DNA from: Pseudonocardia sp. CNS-139
GTDB taxonomy: Bacteria > Actinomycetota > Actinomycetes > Mycobacteriales > Pseudonocardiaceae
DNA: 44,907 bases
Assembly: GCA_001942415.1 (NCBI GenBank)
Contig: MKJX01000199.1
Span: 1-44,907, forward strand
Direction of reading: 5' to 3'
Part shown: in pieces, positions 16,975 through 27,251 of the stretch
How the letters are laid out: every line of letters starts with the position of its first letter
How positions within the stretch are numbered: position 1 is the first letter of the stretch
Translations under genes and position numbers: made by a program
Notes under the pieces: generated by a model
What the model was told of the DNA's origin: nothing
The model's database searches: none
The model's input: the letters and a program-made list of their open reading frames with translations, nothing else

Positions 16975-18022
16975 ACGCGCGGCCGCGAACCCGGCGCCGC
17001 GCCCGTCCGCCCGGGCGACCACCCGCCCGCCGCGGACGCGCACCGCGGCCTCGGTGTGGTCGTCCGGCTCGGGCACGCCGGCCGCGGCCGCGACGGCACC
17101 GGTCTCGTCGAGCACCACCCGCAGGCGCGGCAGGGCGTCGACGGGGAAGACCCGCCGCAGGGTGCCGGTGAGGTCGCCGACCCGCAGCCGGACGAGCCGG
17201 CCGATCTCGGCGGGGTCGTCCGTCACGACGCGACGGTCAGCACGTCGCCGGGGTGGGCGGCGCGCACGGCCTCCTCGGCGGCGCCGAGCCGGCCGGCCCC
17301 GAGCACGGCGACCACACCGTCGGTGCCCAGCGCGACCGGCCGGCCGGTGACCTGGTCGGCGAGGTCCGCGGGCGGCGTCCACGGGTCCGCGGCTGCCCGG
17401 GCCGGGCGGACGAACGGCAGGTGCGCCGGCGCCAGGTGTCTCCGAGGTCGAGGCCGGCGAGGTGCTCGCAGGCGCGCGCGACGTCGAACGGGTCGCCGAA
17501 ACCCGGGGCGGAGCCGGCGAGGTGGCCGCTGCCGGCGAGCAGCGTCAGTACCAGCTCCGCGAGCCGCACGCGGCGCCCGCCCGCCGGCTCCACAGCCTCC
17601 AGCGCCAGCCCGAGCAGCACCGCCTCCAGGCTCGTGACCTGCGCCGACGCCGTGCGGCCCGGCTCGTCGTCGAACACCCCCGTGAGCGAGCGCAGCCGCA
17701 GGCTGCCGTCGGCGGGCGCGTCGCCGGTGAGCGGGAGCCGTTCCAGCCGGATGCGGGCGAACGCGCCGAGCGCGGCGGCCGCGCCGGGCGGGCGGGCCGG
17801 CGCAGGGCCCGCCGGCTCCTCCGCGGCGACGAGAACGGCCAGGTAGAGGGCCCGTTTGCTGGGGAAGTTGGAGTAGACGGCGCCGCGGGTCAGCTCGGCC
17901 CGCTCGGCGATCCGGTCGACCTTCGCGTCCGCGTAGCCGTGCTCGGCGAACTCGTGCCGCGCCGCGGCCAGCACGGCGGCCCGCGTGCGTTCCTGCTGCT
18001 GCGCCCTGGTCAGCCGGACCAT
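16975..18022 (-). CDS. TetR family regulator with an apparent C-terminal redoxin-like domain, two frame breaks
   Basis: ATG 18022 opens a standard TetR helix-turn-helix (RIAERAELTRGAVYSNFPSK, then RALYLAVLVAAEE) and a helical ligand domain to about residue 190 (ACEHLAGLDLGDTW). After a missing base near 17438 the protein goes on (VALGTDGVVAVLGAGRLGAA), and after another near 17226 it reads VVTDDPAEIGRLVRL, PRLRVVLDETGAVAAAAGVP, DDHTEAAVRVRGGRVVARAD. That last part has the strand-helix pattern and phrasing of thioredoxin/peroxiredoxin folds but no CxxC. The 3' end is uncertain because the frame stays open beneath the neighbouring gene. It probably represses the divergent exporter operon. Confidence 0.7.
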
Positions 18023-18064
18023 CGCGCCCCTTCGCCTCGCCCATGCGCTTACGATACCGTCAGC

Positions 18065-18089
18065 ATTCAGATGTTATCATCATCCGAAT
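18065..18089. promoter_or_regulatory. Inverted repeat between TetR and DrrAB genes, candidate TetR operator
   Basis: ATTCAGATG (18065-18073) and CATCCGAAT (18081-18089) are 9-bp arms with one mismatch and a 7-base AT-rich centre, TTATCAT. The site ends 10 bases before ATG 18100 and lies 43 bases before the TetR start. A -35/-10 pair TTACGA and TTATCA for the exporter overlaps it. Confidence 0.65.
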
Positions 18090-18099
18090 GGAGGCGGCC

Positions 18100-19048
<949 letters not shown>

Positions 19049-19049
<1 letters not shown>

Positions 19050-19837
19050 TGACAACCACCGCGCTTCCCGCCCGGCCCTTCGCCCCGCTGCGCCACAGCC
19101 TCGTGCTCGCCCGCCGCAGCCTCGCCAAGACCGCCCGCAACCCCGGCGCCGTGGTCAACGGCGTGGTCACACCGGCGCTCTTCCTCGTGCTCTTCCTGTA
19201 CCTGTTCGGCCGCCCGGTCGCCGGCTCGACCGCCGAGTACCTGCAGTACCTCTTCCCCGGCATCCTCGTGATGGGCGCCGGGCTGGCCGGGATGGTCTCC
19301 AGCGGCGCCTCGATCAACCTCGACCTCAGGAACGGCGTGACGGACCGCTTCCGCAGCATGCCGATCAGCCGCCTCGCCCCGCTGCTCGGCTCGCTGCTCG
19401 CGGACGTCGTCCGGTACGCGGCGGCCGTCGCGATCCTCTTCGCGATCGGCACGGCGCTCGGCTTCCGGGTGGGCGGCAGCCCGGCCGCGGCGCTCGCGGC
19501 CGCCGGGCTGGCCGTGCTCTTCGGGTTCTGCCTGAGCTGGGTGACGGTGCTGCTCGGCGTGCTCGTCCGGGACGCCGACGCGGTGCTGGCGTTCAGCTTC
19601 TTCGCGCTGCTGCCGCTGCAGCTCGGCACGAGCCTCGCCGCGCCGACCGCGACGCTCCCGGACTGGCTGCGCGCGTGGGCCGAGGTCAACCCCGTCACGC
19701 ACGTGATGGACGCCTGCCGCGCCCTGCTGGGCGGCACGCCCACCGGCGGGAGCGTCACGGCGACGCTGGTCTGGTGCGCGGTGCTGGTGGTCGTGTTCGC
19801 GCCGCTCTCCGTGCGCGCCTACGCCCGTCAGCAGTGA
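19049..19837 (+). CDS. ABC-2 type permease, DrrB type
   Basis: 262 residues with six membrane segments, including NGVVTPALFLVLFLYLFGR near the N-terminus and VLVVVFAPLSVRAYARQ at the end. The family motif is seen in PGILVMGAGLAGMVSSG and FRSMPISRLAPLLGSLLADV. The start overlaps the stop of the ATPase gene. Together they form an exporter for a hydrophobic drug, pigment or lipid; the substrate cannot be read from sequence. It converges on the SDR gene with one base between stops. Confidence 0.92.
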
Positions 19838-19838
19838 C

Positions 19839-20623
19839 CTACCCCAGCCGTCCCGGGGCGGCCGCGACCAGCCCGCCGTCGACGACCACGTCCTGCCCGT
19901 TGACGTACGCCGCCTCGGCGGACGCGAGGAACGCGACCACCCCCGCGACGTCCTCGGACGTGCCGATGCGGCCGGCCGGCACGTCCGCGACGACGGCCGC
20001 GGCGGCCTCCGGGCTGACGTTGGCGTCGAACATCGGGGTGCCGATGTAGCCGGGGCTCACCGAGTTGACCCGGATGCCGCGCGGCGCCAGCTCCACCGCC
20101 AGCGTGCGGGAGAGGTTGTGCACCGCGGCCTTCGTCGCCGCGTAGACCGACGCGCCGGCCAGGCCGCGGTGCAGCGTCCACGACGCGTTGATCACGATCG
20201 CCGCGCCGTCGGCCAGCAGCGGGAGCACCTTCTGGACCGTGAAGTAGACGCCCTTGAAGTTGGTCCCGACCACCTCGTCGAACGCCGGCTCGGTGAAGTC
20301 GCGCCCGGCCCGAACACGCCGACCCCGGCGTTGGCGAACACCACGTCCAGCCGCCCGTGCCGGTCGCGGACGGCGGCGGCGAGCACGTCGAGATCAGCGA
20401 GGCGGGCCGCATCGGCCCGCACGCCGAGCACCCGCCGGCCGCCGTCCAGCTCCTTCACCGCGGCGGCGAGCCGAGCCTCGTCGCGGCCGGTGACGACCAC
20501 GTGCGCGCCCTCCGCGAGCAGCCGGCGGGCCGTGGCCAGGCCCATGCCGCTCGTACCCCCCGTGACCAGCGCGACCCTGCCGTCGAAACGCGGGCCGTCG
20601 AAACGTGAACCGTGCGTCGTCAT
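19839..20623 (-). CDS. Short-chain dehydrogenase/reductase, one frame break
   Basis: About 261 residues from ATG 20623, overlapping the stop of the upstream regulator gene. It has the NAD(P) motif VALVTGGTSGMGLATARRLL, the VFANAGVG segment, the serine in INASWTLHRG and the YAATKAAVHNLSRTL active site, ending with YVNGQDVVVDGGLVA. A base is missing near 20303. A classical SDR of unknown substrate; coupling to the regulator suggests that regulator controls it. Confidence 0.88.
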
Positions 20624-21467
20624 GCCTCCACGGTGGCGCGCGGTGACGGACCGGGACAGAGCGCGTCGAACGGGGGACCCGCACCACCACCCTCGGACGG
20701 CGCCGGACGCGGGACGTACAGGTCGAGTACCAGGTCGGGCCGGCCGGCCACCGTGAGCCGCGTCAGGTCGAAGAGGAGGTCGCCGGCCTCGGGGTGGCGC
20801 ACCGCCTTCACGAGCGGACCGGACCCACCCACGTCGTGGCGGGCCCACAGCGCCGCGAACTCCGGGCTCACGGCCGCGAGGCGCGCGACCACGCGGGCGA
20901 ACCCGGGGTCGCCCGGGTCGTGCGCGGCGCCGCCCGGAACGCGGCGACGACCGACGGCGCGACCGCCGCCCACTGGGCGTGCACGTCGCGGTAGCGGCGG
21001 TGGGTGAAGAACGCGACGAGGCAGTTGTCCGCGGTGTCGTCCAGGCCGAACACCGCGCGCGTCGGCTCGTTGACGGCGAGCAGGTTCCAGTACCGGTCGC
21101 GCAGGATCGCCGGCCGCGGCGCCCAGGCGTCCACCAGGTCGTGCAGCTCCCGGGGGACGCCGGTAGCCGGCGCCGGACGCGGCGGGTTGAGCCCGGCCAG
21201 CAGGTGCAGGTGCACCCGCTCGGCCTCGGTCAGGTGCAGCGCACGGCCGATCGCGTCGAGCACGTCGGCCGACGCGTTGATCTCGCGGCCCTGCTCCAGC
21301 CACGTGTACCAGGACACGCCCACCCCGGCGAGCACCGCGACCTCCTCGCGGCGCAGCCCGGGCGTGCGGCGCCGCCCCGCCGCCGCCATCCCGACGTCGG
21401 CGGGGGTCAGCCGGGCCCGGCGGGTGCGCAGGAAGTCACGCAGCTGGGCGCGGCGCTCGGTCGTCAC
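20620..21467 (-). CDS. Helix-turn-helix regulator with MmyB-like C-terminal domain, one frame break
   Basis: About 283 residues. The N-terminal XRE domain reads RTPGLRREEVAVLAGVGVSW and WLEQGREINASADVLDAIG. The MmyB-like PAS-fold part has LHDLVDAWAPRPAILRDRYW and NLLAVNEPTRAVFGLDD. A base is missing near 20935; the C-terminal part LVLDLYVPRPAPSEGG follows. This group is abundant in actinobacteria and usually sits next to an oxidoreductase gene that it represses. Here its stop overlaps the SDR start, matching that pattern. Confidence 0.87.
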
Positions 21468-21470
21468 ACC

Positions 21471-21992
21471 TCACGGTAACCGCTGCTCAGCGGGCCGGTG
21501 GCGGGTGTGGGAGAACGCGCCCTTGCCGAACGCGAGCACCTTCACCGGCTCGACGGCGTACACGAGCGCGAGGCCGCCGCCCTCGTGGTGGAAGCCCTCC
21601 TCGCCGACCTCGAACTGCCAGCTGCCGTCCCACTTCTCCCGCCACGCGGCGGCGAGCCGGCCCAGCATCGCCCGGTCCGTGACGCGCCGCGCCACCCCCT
21701 CGACGACGACGTCGAGGCCGCTGTCCCACGTGTTGCAGCCGGTGGTCAGCGCCACGTGCGGGTTCGCCGCGAGGTTGAGCGCCTTCTGCTCCTGCGGGCC
21801 GGTGGTGAAGTGCAGCGCCCCGTCGAGCCACACCGCCACCAGCGGCGTCACGTGCGGGCGCCCGTTCGTCCGCACCGTCGAGATCCAGCTGACCTGGGCG
21901 TTCTCCAGCACCTCACGCGCCGCCTCCCACGTCGTGGGCTGCGCGCCCGGGGCGCTGAACCGCTCGTCGAGCCTTGTCACTGCGTCGTCCAT
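21471..21992 (-). CDS. Pyridoxamine 5'-phosphate oxidase-fold (FMN/F420 split-barrel) protein
   Basis: 173 residues starting MDDAVTRLDERFSAPGAQPT. The split-barrel pattern is clear in WISTVRTNGRPHVTPLVAVW, LHFTTGPQEQKALNLAANPH and VVEGVARRVTD. Such proteins bind FMN, F420 or heme and reduce or sequester small molecules. It ends 4 bases from the regulator start, on the same strand, so it may be transcribed into that gene. The gene is intact. Confidence 0.87.
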   Translation of the reverse strand: MDDAVTRLDERFSAPGAQPTTWEAAREVLENAQVSWISTVRTNGRPHVTPLVAVWLDGALHFTTGPQEQKALNLAANPHVALTTGCNTWDSGLDVVVEGVARRVTDRAMLGRLAAAWREKWDGSWQFEVGEEGFHHEGGGLALVYAVEPVKVLAFGKGAFSHTRHRPAEQRLP

Positions 21993-22039
21993 ACCTCTGG
22001 TGACGGGCTCGGCGGGCGTTTGTCATCGCTCCCGTCGGC

Positions 22040-23121
22040 TCAGTACCGGACGTCGCTCTGCAGGAGCGGCGGGTAGACGGTGGAGGTCTCGCCGTCGACC
22101 GTGGTGCCCGCGAACTGGAGCATCGTGCGGACGTCGCCGTTCACCGCCGCCGGGTAGCCCAGCGCCGGGGCCGACACCTCGTCCAGCGTGCGCAGCTGCT
22201 CGGCCGTGAGCGTCACGTCGAGGGCGGCGAGGTTGGTCTCCAGGTGCTCCACCCGCCGCGCCCCGAGGATCGGCACGACGGTGCCCTCGCGGGCGCGCAG
22301 CCAGGCCAGCGCCACCGCCGCGGACGTCGTGCCGAGGTCGGCGGCGACCGCCGCGACGGCCTCGATCACCGGGTACTCGTCGTCGGCCGGGCCGCCGACA
22401 TAGGCCGCACGGGCCGAGTCGGTGACGGCCGCGTCCCGCCGGTACTTGCCGGACAGGAAGCCATTGCGCAGCGGGCTCCACGGCACCAGCGCCATGCCCT
22501 GGTCGCGCGCGAACGGCGCGATCTCGCCCTCGACGGTGCGCGCCAGCAGCGAGTACTCGACCTGCAGCGCGACCAGCGGCGTCCAGCCCCGCAGCTGCGC
22601 CGTCGTCTGGGCCTGCGCCGTCACCCACGCCGGGACGTTGGAGAAGCCGACGTAGCGGACGGTGCCGGCCCGGACCAGGTCGTCGAGCGTGCGCAGGGTC
22701 TCCTCGACGGGCGTGTTGCGGTCCCAGTTGTGCTGCCAGTACAGGTCGAGGTGGTCGGTCCGCAGCCGGCGAAGGGTCTCGTGGAGCTGCGCGCGGATCG
22801 CGGAGCGGCCCGCGCCGCCGCCGTTGGGGTCGCCCGGGAACATGTTCGCGAAGAACTTCGACGCGAGCACCACGTGGTCGCGCAGGCCGGGCCGGGCGGC
22901 GAGGAAGTCGCCGAGGATCTTCTCGGAGTGGCCGTTGCTGTAGAAGTTCGCGGTGTCGACGAAGTTGCCGCCGCGGTCCAGGTAGGTCGCGAGGATCTTC
23001 TCCGACTCCTCCACACTGCACCCGGCGGCCCCCGGGTCCTCACCGAAGGCATCGCACCGAGCGCGAACGGGCTGACCCGCAGCCCGGATCGGCCGAGTGT
23101 GACGTAGTGGTCGAGCGGCAT
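22040..23121 (-). CDS. Aldo/keto reductase, one frame break
   Basis: About 360 residues from ATG 23121, with AGGGGAG upstream. Catalytic residues are recognisable: Asp and Tyr in VDTANFYSNGHSEK, Lys in LASKFFANMF and His in LYWQHNWDRN. The NADPH-binding end reads VPILGARRVEHLETNLAAL. A base is missing near 23040, after the start YVTLGRSGLRVSPFALGAM. It is a broad-specificity carbonyl reductase class; divergent from an AraC regulator that probably controls it. Confidence 0.9.
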
Positions 23122-23205
23122 GATCGTGCTCCCCTTGTCGGAAATCGTCCCGACCATGCAACCGCTCCCCGCAGCTCAGCGGTAGCTCGTTCCACGCGGA
23201 CTCTT

Positions 23206-23237
23206 GCCCGATCCGCTCGATCTAGCCTGGATCGGGC
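23206..23237. promoter_or_regulatory. Perfect inverted repeat between the aldo/keto reductase and AraC genes
   Basis: GCCCGATCC (23206-23214) and GGATCGGGC (23229-23237) are perfect 9-bp arms with a 14-base spacer. The spacer contains TAGCCT (23223-23228), a fair -10 element for the AraC gene that starts at 23273. It looks like an operator controlling one or both divergent genes. Confidence 0.6.
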
Positions 23238-23272
23238 TTGCCGGTTCCGGTCGGGGATGGTGTCGTGACGGG

Positions 23273-24181
23273 GTGCGCACCACCGCGGGCCTGCTGGCCG
23301 AGCTCCGCGACCTCGTCCTCGCCCGGGCCCGCCCGGACCTGCGGACCCCGATCGACGGGCTGCGCCTGTCGCGCATCGAGACCGACGCCTCCCACCACTC
23401 GCTCGCCGAGCCGCTGCTCGTCGTGATGGCGCAGGGCGGCAAGCGGCTCCTGCTCGGCGACCAGGTGTTCGAGTACCGGGCCGGGCAGTTCCTGCTGGTC
23501 ACGGCCGACCTGCCGGTCACCGGCTACTTCGTCGGCGCCGGCCCGCGCACCCCTGCGCTGGGCGTCGGGCTGACGCTGCGCCCGGCCGCCATCGCCCCGC
23601 TGCTGCTGCGCACGCCGTCCCGGCGCACCGCCGCCGCGCCGCCGGCGATCGCGACGGGCGAGGCCGACGTCGACCTGCTCGACGCCGTGGTCCGTCTCGT
23701 GCGGCTGATCGACCGGCCCTCCGACGCCCCCGTGCTCGCCCCGCTGGCCGAGCAGGAGATCCTCTGGCGGCTGCTGACCGGCCCGCACGGCGCCGTGCCC
23801 CGGCAGATCGGGCTCGCCGACAGCGACCTCGCGCACGTCGGCCGGGCGATCGGGTGGATCCGCGAGAACTACGCCGAGCCGATGCGCGTCGCCGACCTCG
23901 CCCGGCTGGCCGGCATGAGCAGTTCGGCGTTCCACCGCCACTTCCGGGCGATCACCGCGATGAGCCCGCTGCAGTACCAGAAACAGATCCGGCTGCAGGA
24001 GGCCCGCACGCTGCTCGCCGCCCGGCCCGGGGACGTCGCCGGGGTCGGGCACCTCGTCGGCTACGACAGCCCGTCGCAGTTCAACCGGGAGTACCGGCGC
24101 CTCTTCGGGGCCCCGCCCGGGCGCGACGCCGCCCGCCTCCGTGCGGTCGCCGGGCCGTCCGGTGTCCGGTTCCTGCCCTGA
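23273..24181 (+). CDS. AraC family transcriptional regulator (AraC_N type)
   Basis: 302 residues from GTG 23273; the frame is open further upstream but that would run through the operator. The cupin-like N-terminal domain has ASHHSLAEPLLVVMAQGGKR and YRAGQFLLVTADLPVTGY. The two C-terminal helix-turn-helices are MRVADLARLAGMSSSAFHRH and DVAGVGHLVGYDSPSQFNRE. Relatives are typically next to, and activate, an oxidoreductase gene, here the divergent aldo/keto reductase. The gene is intact. Confidence 0.9.
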   Translation: MRTTAGLLAELRDLVLARARPDLRTPIDGLRLSRIETDASHHSLAEPLLVVMAQGGKRLLLGDQVFEYRAGQFLLVTADLPVTGYFVGAGPRTPALGVGLTLRPAAIAPLLLRTPSRRTAAAPPAIATGEADVDLLDAVVRLVRLIDRPSDAPVLAPLAEQEILWRLLTGPHGAVPRQIGLADSDLAHVGRAIGWIRENYAEPMRVADLARLAGMSSSAFHRHFRAITAMSPLQYQKQIRLQEARTLLAARPGDVAGVGHLVGYDSPSQFNREYRRLFGAPPGRDAARLRAVAGPSGVRFLP

Positions 24182-24272
24182 TGCGGGGATCGTTCTCCGT
24201 CTTCGTGAGCGTGTGCTAACGCCCCTCCGCCGCCCGCCGATGATCCGCCGTCGGGGAATCCGCGGGAGGAAC

Positions 24273-25687
24273 ATGGACAGCCAGGCGGGGCGCGGGGCGC
24301 GACCGGGTCGCCAGCAGTCGGCGCGGCCGGGTCCGCCGCCACCACCGTTCCGCCGTCCGGCCGAGGGTGCGCCGCGCCGGCCCGGCCAGCCGCCCACCGG
24401 CCGGTGCCGCCCGAGGTGCCCCGGCAGCGCCAGGCGCCGCGGCCCGTCCAGCCGCCGGCCCGCCCGGCGCCGCCGCCGCGCCGGGTCTCGTCGCAGCCGC
24501 GGGCGGTGCCGGAACGTCGCCGGTCCCTCACGCTGCAGGCCAACCCGCGGTGGAAGTTCTGGGCGAAGCTGCTCGCCGGCGCCGCCGTCGTCGCGCTGGT
24601 GGTCGCCGCCGTCCCGTTCATCGGGCAGCTGACGGCGGGCACCCGGGTGAGCAGGACCTCGGGTCCGGCTCCCCGACCGACCCGAACAACTGGGACATCA
24701 ACGTGCCCGCCGGCCCGTTGCTGCACTACGCGTCCGAGCTGCCGGCCCTCGGCACCGGCCCCGCGGTCGACGCCGCCGCGCTCGCCGCCGCCGACCCGCG
24801 GCGGTTCTTCTGGACGATGCTCGCCGCAGCACCCGGCCCGTCACCGACATCGTCGTGAGCCACTGGAACGACCAGGAGGAGTACGTCCGGGAGTTCCCGT
24901 CCGACCACCAGACCCACCACATCGCGATCGACTGGCGCACCCGGACCTGGATCGAGGAGACGTTCACCGTCGGCGACGACGGCCAGACCAACCCCGAGCA
25001 CGAGCTGGTCCGCTGCCTCGGGAACGCGCAGGTCGCGAGCTGGCACCCGCGCACCGAGCACTCGCGGGAACCCGCCCGGTGGGAGGTGGTGCCGTCCGGG
25101 CAGAACGGCGACCAGCTCTGCACCGAGCGGATGCTGCCCGGCGAGAAGGCCGGCAACCGCCGCAGCACCGACGGGGTCGCGCCGGCCGGGCTCACCCCCG
25201 CCGAGATGGACGCGTTCCTCTCCTACCTCGACGGCGTCCCCGGCCTGGTCGAGGTGTTCCCGCCGGTCCCCGTGCAGGACGCGGCCGGCCGGCCGTTCCT
25301 CCAGCTCGACGTCGCGCTCAACCCGACGGACCCGCAGCAGCGCGGCAACGACCAGCGGGTCGGCGTCGGCTTCCTCAACGCGGCCTTCGGGCAGACCGGC
25401 AAGGACCCGGAGGAGTACGCGTACAGCATCGACGTCGAGGAGCAGCAGGGCCGGCGGATGCGGTACTTCGTCGACCCGCAGACCATGCTCCCCGCGTACG
25501 CGACGATGATGATCACGACGCCGCAGCGGGTCAACGGGCGCCCGCGCCGGACCCGCACCTGCACAACAGCTACTTCGTCTACCGGTACCAGTGGCCGGAC
25601 GCGCTCGACCCGGCGGCCACCGTGGCCGACGGCACGCCCGTCTACCCCAACCGGCCGTGGCCGCTGGAACGGGTGGTGTTCCAATAG
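24273..25687 (+). CDS. Membrane-anchored actinobacterial protein with proline-rich N-terminus, about four frame breaks
   Basis: About 471 residues from ATG 24273 behind GGGAGGA. A proline/arginine-rich cytoplasmic tail (about 95 residues) is followed by one membrane segment, LLAGAAVVALVVAAVPFIGQ. A large extracytoplasmic domain follows, with NNWDINVPAGPLLHYASELP, VVSHWNDQEEYVREFPSDHQ, EMDAFLSYLDGVPGLVEVFP and HNSYFVYRYQWPDAL near the end. Bases are missing near 24405, 24645, 24835 and 25545. I do not recognise the outer domain. The lack of catalytic motifs and the proline-rich tail hint at an envelope or cell-wall role. Confidence 0.7.
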
Positions 25688-25694
25688 ACCGTCG

Positions 25695-25721
25695 CCGCCA
25701 TGTCTTGGGTACAGGTGGCGG
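25695..25721. terminator. Hairpin between convergent genes
   Basis: CCGCCA (25695-25700) pairs with TGGCGG (25716-25721), extendable by TGT/ACA with a small bulge, and is followed by AGTTTTC. It lies 8 bases after the stop at 25687, as expected for a terminator. Confidence 0.55.
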
Positions 25722-25806
25722 AGTTTTCACGCGTGCTGCGTCGGTGGTGAACCGCCGGTCGCAGGTGCGGCGCGGTTCCGGTGGCCGACGGGTGCCACCG
25801 GTGAGC

Positions 25807-26237
25807 TCACCACCGGCTACTGGCGGCCTGGCAGCAGCCCTCTGCTGAACGGCCACGCGCCGCCTGCATGATGCGGCGGAACGTCGGGCATTCCAGATGG
25901 CTCGGCGCAGGGCAGGCTGCGGTGTGTCGGAGGACGTCGCGCAGGGTCCCGAGCTCGCGGATCGTCCGGTCGAGCTCGTCTGCTTTGGCCACGAGCATCT
26001 GCCGGTCGATGGACAGCTGCCCGTCCGGTGTGAACATGCGGGCGATCTCGTCGAGCGTGAAGCCGGCGGTGCGTCCCAGCGCGATCAGCGCCAGCCGGTC
26101 GAGGACAGCGGAGTCGAACTGGCGGCGCAGGCCACGGCGCCCGGTCGAGGCGATCAGCCTTTCTCCTCGTAGTACCGCAGCGTCGACGCGGGTGTGCCGG
26201 AACGCCGCACCACGTCGGCGATGTCCAGATCCGGCAT
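25807..26237 (-). CDS. MerR family regulator, one frame break
   Basis: About 143 residues from ATG 26237. The start reads MPDLDIADVVRRSGTPASTL then RYYEEKG, a canonical MerR recognition region. A missing G near 26163 creates a false stop right after it, and the protein continues as LIASTGRRGLRRQFDSAVLD and IGRTAGFTLDEIARMF-like sequence. The C-terminal part has cysteines in TAACPAPSHLECPTFRRIMQ, which could bind metal or sense redox stress. It probably acts on the adjacent operator and the divergent methyltransferase gene. Confidence 0.82.
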
Positions 26238-26241
26238 CCTG

Positions 26242-26272
26242 TTGACCTCAAGTCGGCTTGAAGTGCCACTGT
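26242..26272 (+). promoter_or_regulatory. MerR/SoxR-type operator in a long-spacer promoter
   Basis: CCTCAAGTCGGCTTGAAG at 26246-26263 is an 18-bp dyad very like the SoxR box. It lies between TTGACC (26242-26247) and CACTGT (26267-26272), giving the 19-base spacer typical of MerR-activated promoters. Transcription would begin just before GTG 26283, so that mRNA would be leaderless. Confidence 0.65.
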
Positions 26273-26282
26273 CTCACAGGTC

Positions 26283-27167
26283 GTGAACGCGAACCAGGAG
26301 ACGAGCGTGGTTGTGACACCGGAGAGCAATGACGAGCAGACCGCGCGGTGGAACGGGCCCGCCGGGCAGGCGTGGGTCGATCTGCAGGGGGTGCTGGACG
26401 AGATGTTCCGGCCCCTCGAGGACCTGCTCGTCGAAGGGATCGTGGCGAAACCCGGAGGAGGGGTGCTCGACGTCGGTTGTGGCACGGGCAGCACGACGCT
26501 GGCCGCCGCGCGGCGGTCGGGTGGGGCCGGGCGCTGTGTCGGCATCGACCTGTCCGGGCCCATGATCGCCGTCGCTCGGGAACGGGCCGAACGTGCGGGG
26601 GTACCGGCTCGGTTCCTCCATGCCGATGCGCAGGAGCACACGTTCGACCCTGCCGCGTTCGACACGATCATGTCACGCTTCGGTGTCATGTTCTTCGACG
26701 ACCCGGTGCGGGCGTTCGCCAACCTGCGGTGGGCTGCGGCGGCGGACGCCGAGTTCCGGTTCGTCGCGTGGCGCAGCGCCGCGGAGAACCCGTTCATGAC
26801 GACGGCCGAACGCGCTGCCGCTCCGTTCCTACCGGAACGGCCCGCACCCCGGCCGGACGCGCCGGGCCAGTTCGCCTTCGCCGACCGGGGACGGATCCAG
26901 CGCGTACTGGAGGCGAGTGGCTGGGCCGGGATCGACATCCGCCCGATCGATGTGGTCTGCACCCTCCCGGAGCCGGAGCTGGAGCGCTACTTCACCCGGC
27001 TCGGCCCGCTCGCGCAGGTCCTGCACGAGGTGGACGGGCCCACCCGGGAGCAGGTCATCGACACGGTCCGGCCCGGGTTCGACACCTACCTGCACGGCGG
27101 GGAGGTCCGCTTCACCGCGGCCTGCTGGCTGGTCCGCACCCGAGCGGCACCGCACCCGATCCCGTGA
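26283..27167 (+). CDS. SAM-dependent class I methyltransferase
   Basis: 294 residues from GTG 26283. The SAM loop is GGVLDVGCGTGSTTLAAARR and the next strand CVGIDLSGPMIAVARER. The body carries DTIMSRFGVMFFDDPVRAFA, as in UbiE/Methyltransf_11-25 proteins. The start is immediately downstream of the MerR-type promoter, so expression is probably switched by the divergent MerR regulator. The methyl acceptor is unknown; the pairing suggests a stress or toxin response. The gene is intact. Confidence 0.87.
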   Translation: MNANQETSVVVTPESNDEQTARWNGPAGQAWVDLQGVLDEMFRPLEDLLVEGIVAKPGGGVLDVGCGTGSTTLAAARRSGGAGRCVGIDLSGPMIAVARERAERAGVPARFLHADAQEHTFDPAAFDTIMSRFGVMFFDDPVRAFANLRWAAAADAEFRFVAWRSAAENPFMTTAERAAAPFLPERPAPRPDAPGQFAFADRGRIQRVLEASGWAGIDIRPIDVVCTLPEPELERYFTRLGPLAQVLHEVDGPTREQVIDTVRPGFDTYLHGGEVRFTAACWLVRTRAAPHPIP

Positions 27168-27251
27168 GATCGAGCACCGTGCGGGTGACCGCGGCCGACA
27201 GCCCCGTCCGGGCCGCACCGTGACGCCCCGGACCGGCGGGCTTCCAGTCCC

